Translations under genes and position numbers: made by a program
Assembly: GCA_002400495.2 (NCBI GenBank)
Contig: NVQL02000056.1
Span: forward strand, 1-63,479
Length of the DNA stretch: 63,479 nt
Direction of reading: 5' to 3'
Origin: Alphaproteobacteria bacterium
Lineage (GTDB): Bacteria > Pseudomonadota > Alphaproteobacteria > Rhizobiales > OSC116
Shown here: positions 63,012-63,479 of the stretch, piece by piece
Layout of the letters: each line of letters begins with the position of its first letter
How positions within the stretch are numbered: position 1 is the first letter of the stretch
The notes under the pieces: generated by a model
The model's database searches: none
Seen by the model: only the letters and a program-made list of their open reading frames with translations
Told to the model about the DNA's origin: nothing

Positions 63012-63479
63012 TATTTTTTACCTATATCCTTAGTTAATTCGGCAATGCCCGCAATCGAGCCAATAATACCCGATGTTTCAAGTGGCATCATCAATATCTT
63101 TTGGTTGGGTGATTTAGCAATCTCTTTTAAAGCTTCAACATATTTTTCAGCCACAAAATAATTAATCGCATTCACATCACCCGCAGTTATTGCATCAGAT
63201 ACCATTTGCACCGCTTTAGCTTCAGCTTCAGCCAGCCGCTCACGCGCTTCAGCTTCCAAATAAGCCGCTTGTTTCATACCTTCTGCTTCAAGCACCACGG
63301 CATTCCGCTCACCCTCAGCGCGTAAAATCTCAGCCGCTTTCAAACCTTCAGCCTCTAAAATATTGGCACGTTTGTCACGTTCAGCTTTCATTTGGCGACC
63401 CATAGATTCAACCAAATCATCAGGCGGTAAAATATCTTTAATCTCAATACGGGTTACTTTCACGCCCCAAGTCTCAGCC
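63011..63479 (-). CDS. SPFH/band-7 (stomatin/QmcA-like) protein, truncated by the window edge
   Basis: The frame is open to the right edge of the window; only the C-terminal part (about 155 residues) is seen. It begins inside the band-7 domain ([20 protein letters not shown]) and continues as a long Ala/Glu-rich helix (coiled coil) from about EAEG repeats, ending in a hydrophobic tail. SPFH proteins scaffold membrane domains. It is coupled to NfeD by a 1-nt overlap. The gene start lies outside the window. Confidence 0.92.
   Translation of the reverse strand, partial: AETWGVKVTRIEIKDILPPDDLVESMGRQMKAERDKRANILEAEGLKAAEILRAEGERNAVVLEAEGMKQAAYLEAEARERLAEAEAKAVQMVSDAITAGDVNAINYFVAEKYVEALKEIAKSPNQKILMMPLETSGIIGSIAGIAELTKDIGKK

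Overview
The window is chromosomal DNA of an AT-leaning alphaproteobacterium, most likely of the Hyphomicrobiales (Rhizobiales) type. The evidence is a set of lineage markers: a GapR (DUF2312) protein beside an N-formylglutamate amidohydrolase, the DUF1036-pyk-rpmJ block, the CpdR response regulator beside a second N-formylglutamate amidohydrolase, the accA-xerD / aroK-aroB-CorC block, and a ROSE-type RNA thermometer in front of an Hsp20 gene. No species assignment is possible from the sequence alone. Most genes are housekeeping and intact. No prophage, IS element or CRISPR array was found.

Layout. 1-9.1 kb: tRNA-Leu(CAA), dgkA, a D,D-carboxypeptidase, an EamA transporter, a His-rich COG0523 metallochaperone and a Spx/ArsC-like protein; a TusA-like protein; then a tight co-directional run (acyl-CoA synthetase, TfoX-like, DUF924, hemerythrin, ABM-like); then an L,D-transpeptidase-like lipoprotein. 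9.2-14.4 kb: accA and xerD on the minus strand, aroK-aroB-CorC on the plus strand. 14.4-15.3 kb: a gene-free block of direct and inverted repeats. 15.3-21.6 kb: gapR, N-formylglutamate amidohydrolase, DUF1036, pyk, rpmJ, an EAL phosphodiesterase and a CheY-like regulator. 21.6-29.3 kb: a polyol (sorbitol/mannitol type) uptake and oxidation cluster: HAD phosphatase, SorC regulator, binding protein, two permeases, ATPase and polyol dehydrogenase, with a recognisable promoter and an attenuator after the binding-protein gene. 29.3-33.8 kb: GNAT, a sulfide:quinone oxidoreductase with an abnormal start, MOSC, a secreted unknown, a Gfo/Idh/MocA oxidoreductase and DUF6447. 33.9-41.4 kb: a type I secretion locus (TolC-like, ABC, HlyD) with a large RTX surface protein that carries an N-terminal lipobox. 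41.8-50.7 kb: extradiol dioxygenase and purU, tRNA-Val(GAC), cpdR, a second N-formylglutamate amidohydrolase, typA, hisN-like, a lipase, a LOG protein and a PepSY-like protein. 50.8-55.9 kb: ROSE-ibpA, an S9 peptidase, then a four-gene bufferin operon (DUF2282 precursor, MNIO/DUF692 enzyme, DUF2063 partner, DoxX). 56.1-63.5 kb: a degenerate SGNH protein with galE, galU, a Q-rich outer-membrane barrel, a PomA/PomB-type stator pair, NfeD and a truncated SPFH protein.

The most system-like items are the bufferin operon (a copper-buffering modified peptide of a recently described family), the RTX lipoprotein/type I secretion locus, the ROSE thermosensor and the regulated polyol cassette. The least explained are the repeat block at 14.4-15.3 kb, the SQR start, and the SGNH protein lacking its catalytic Ser and Asp.
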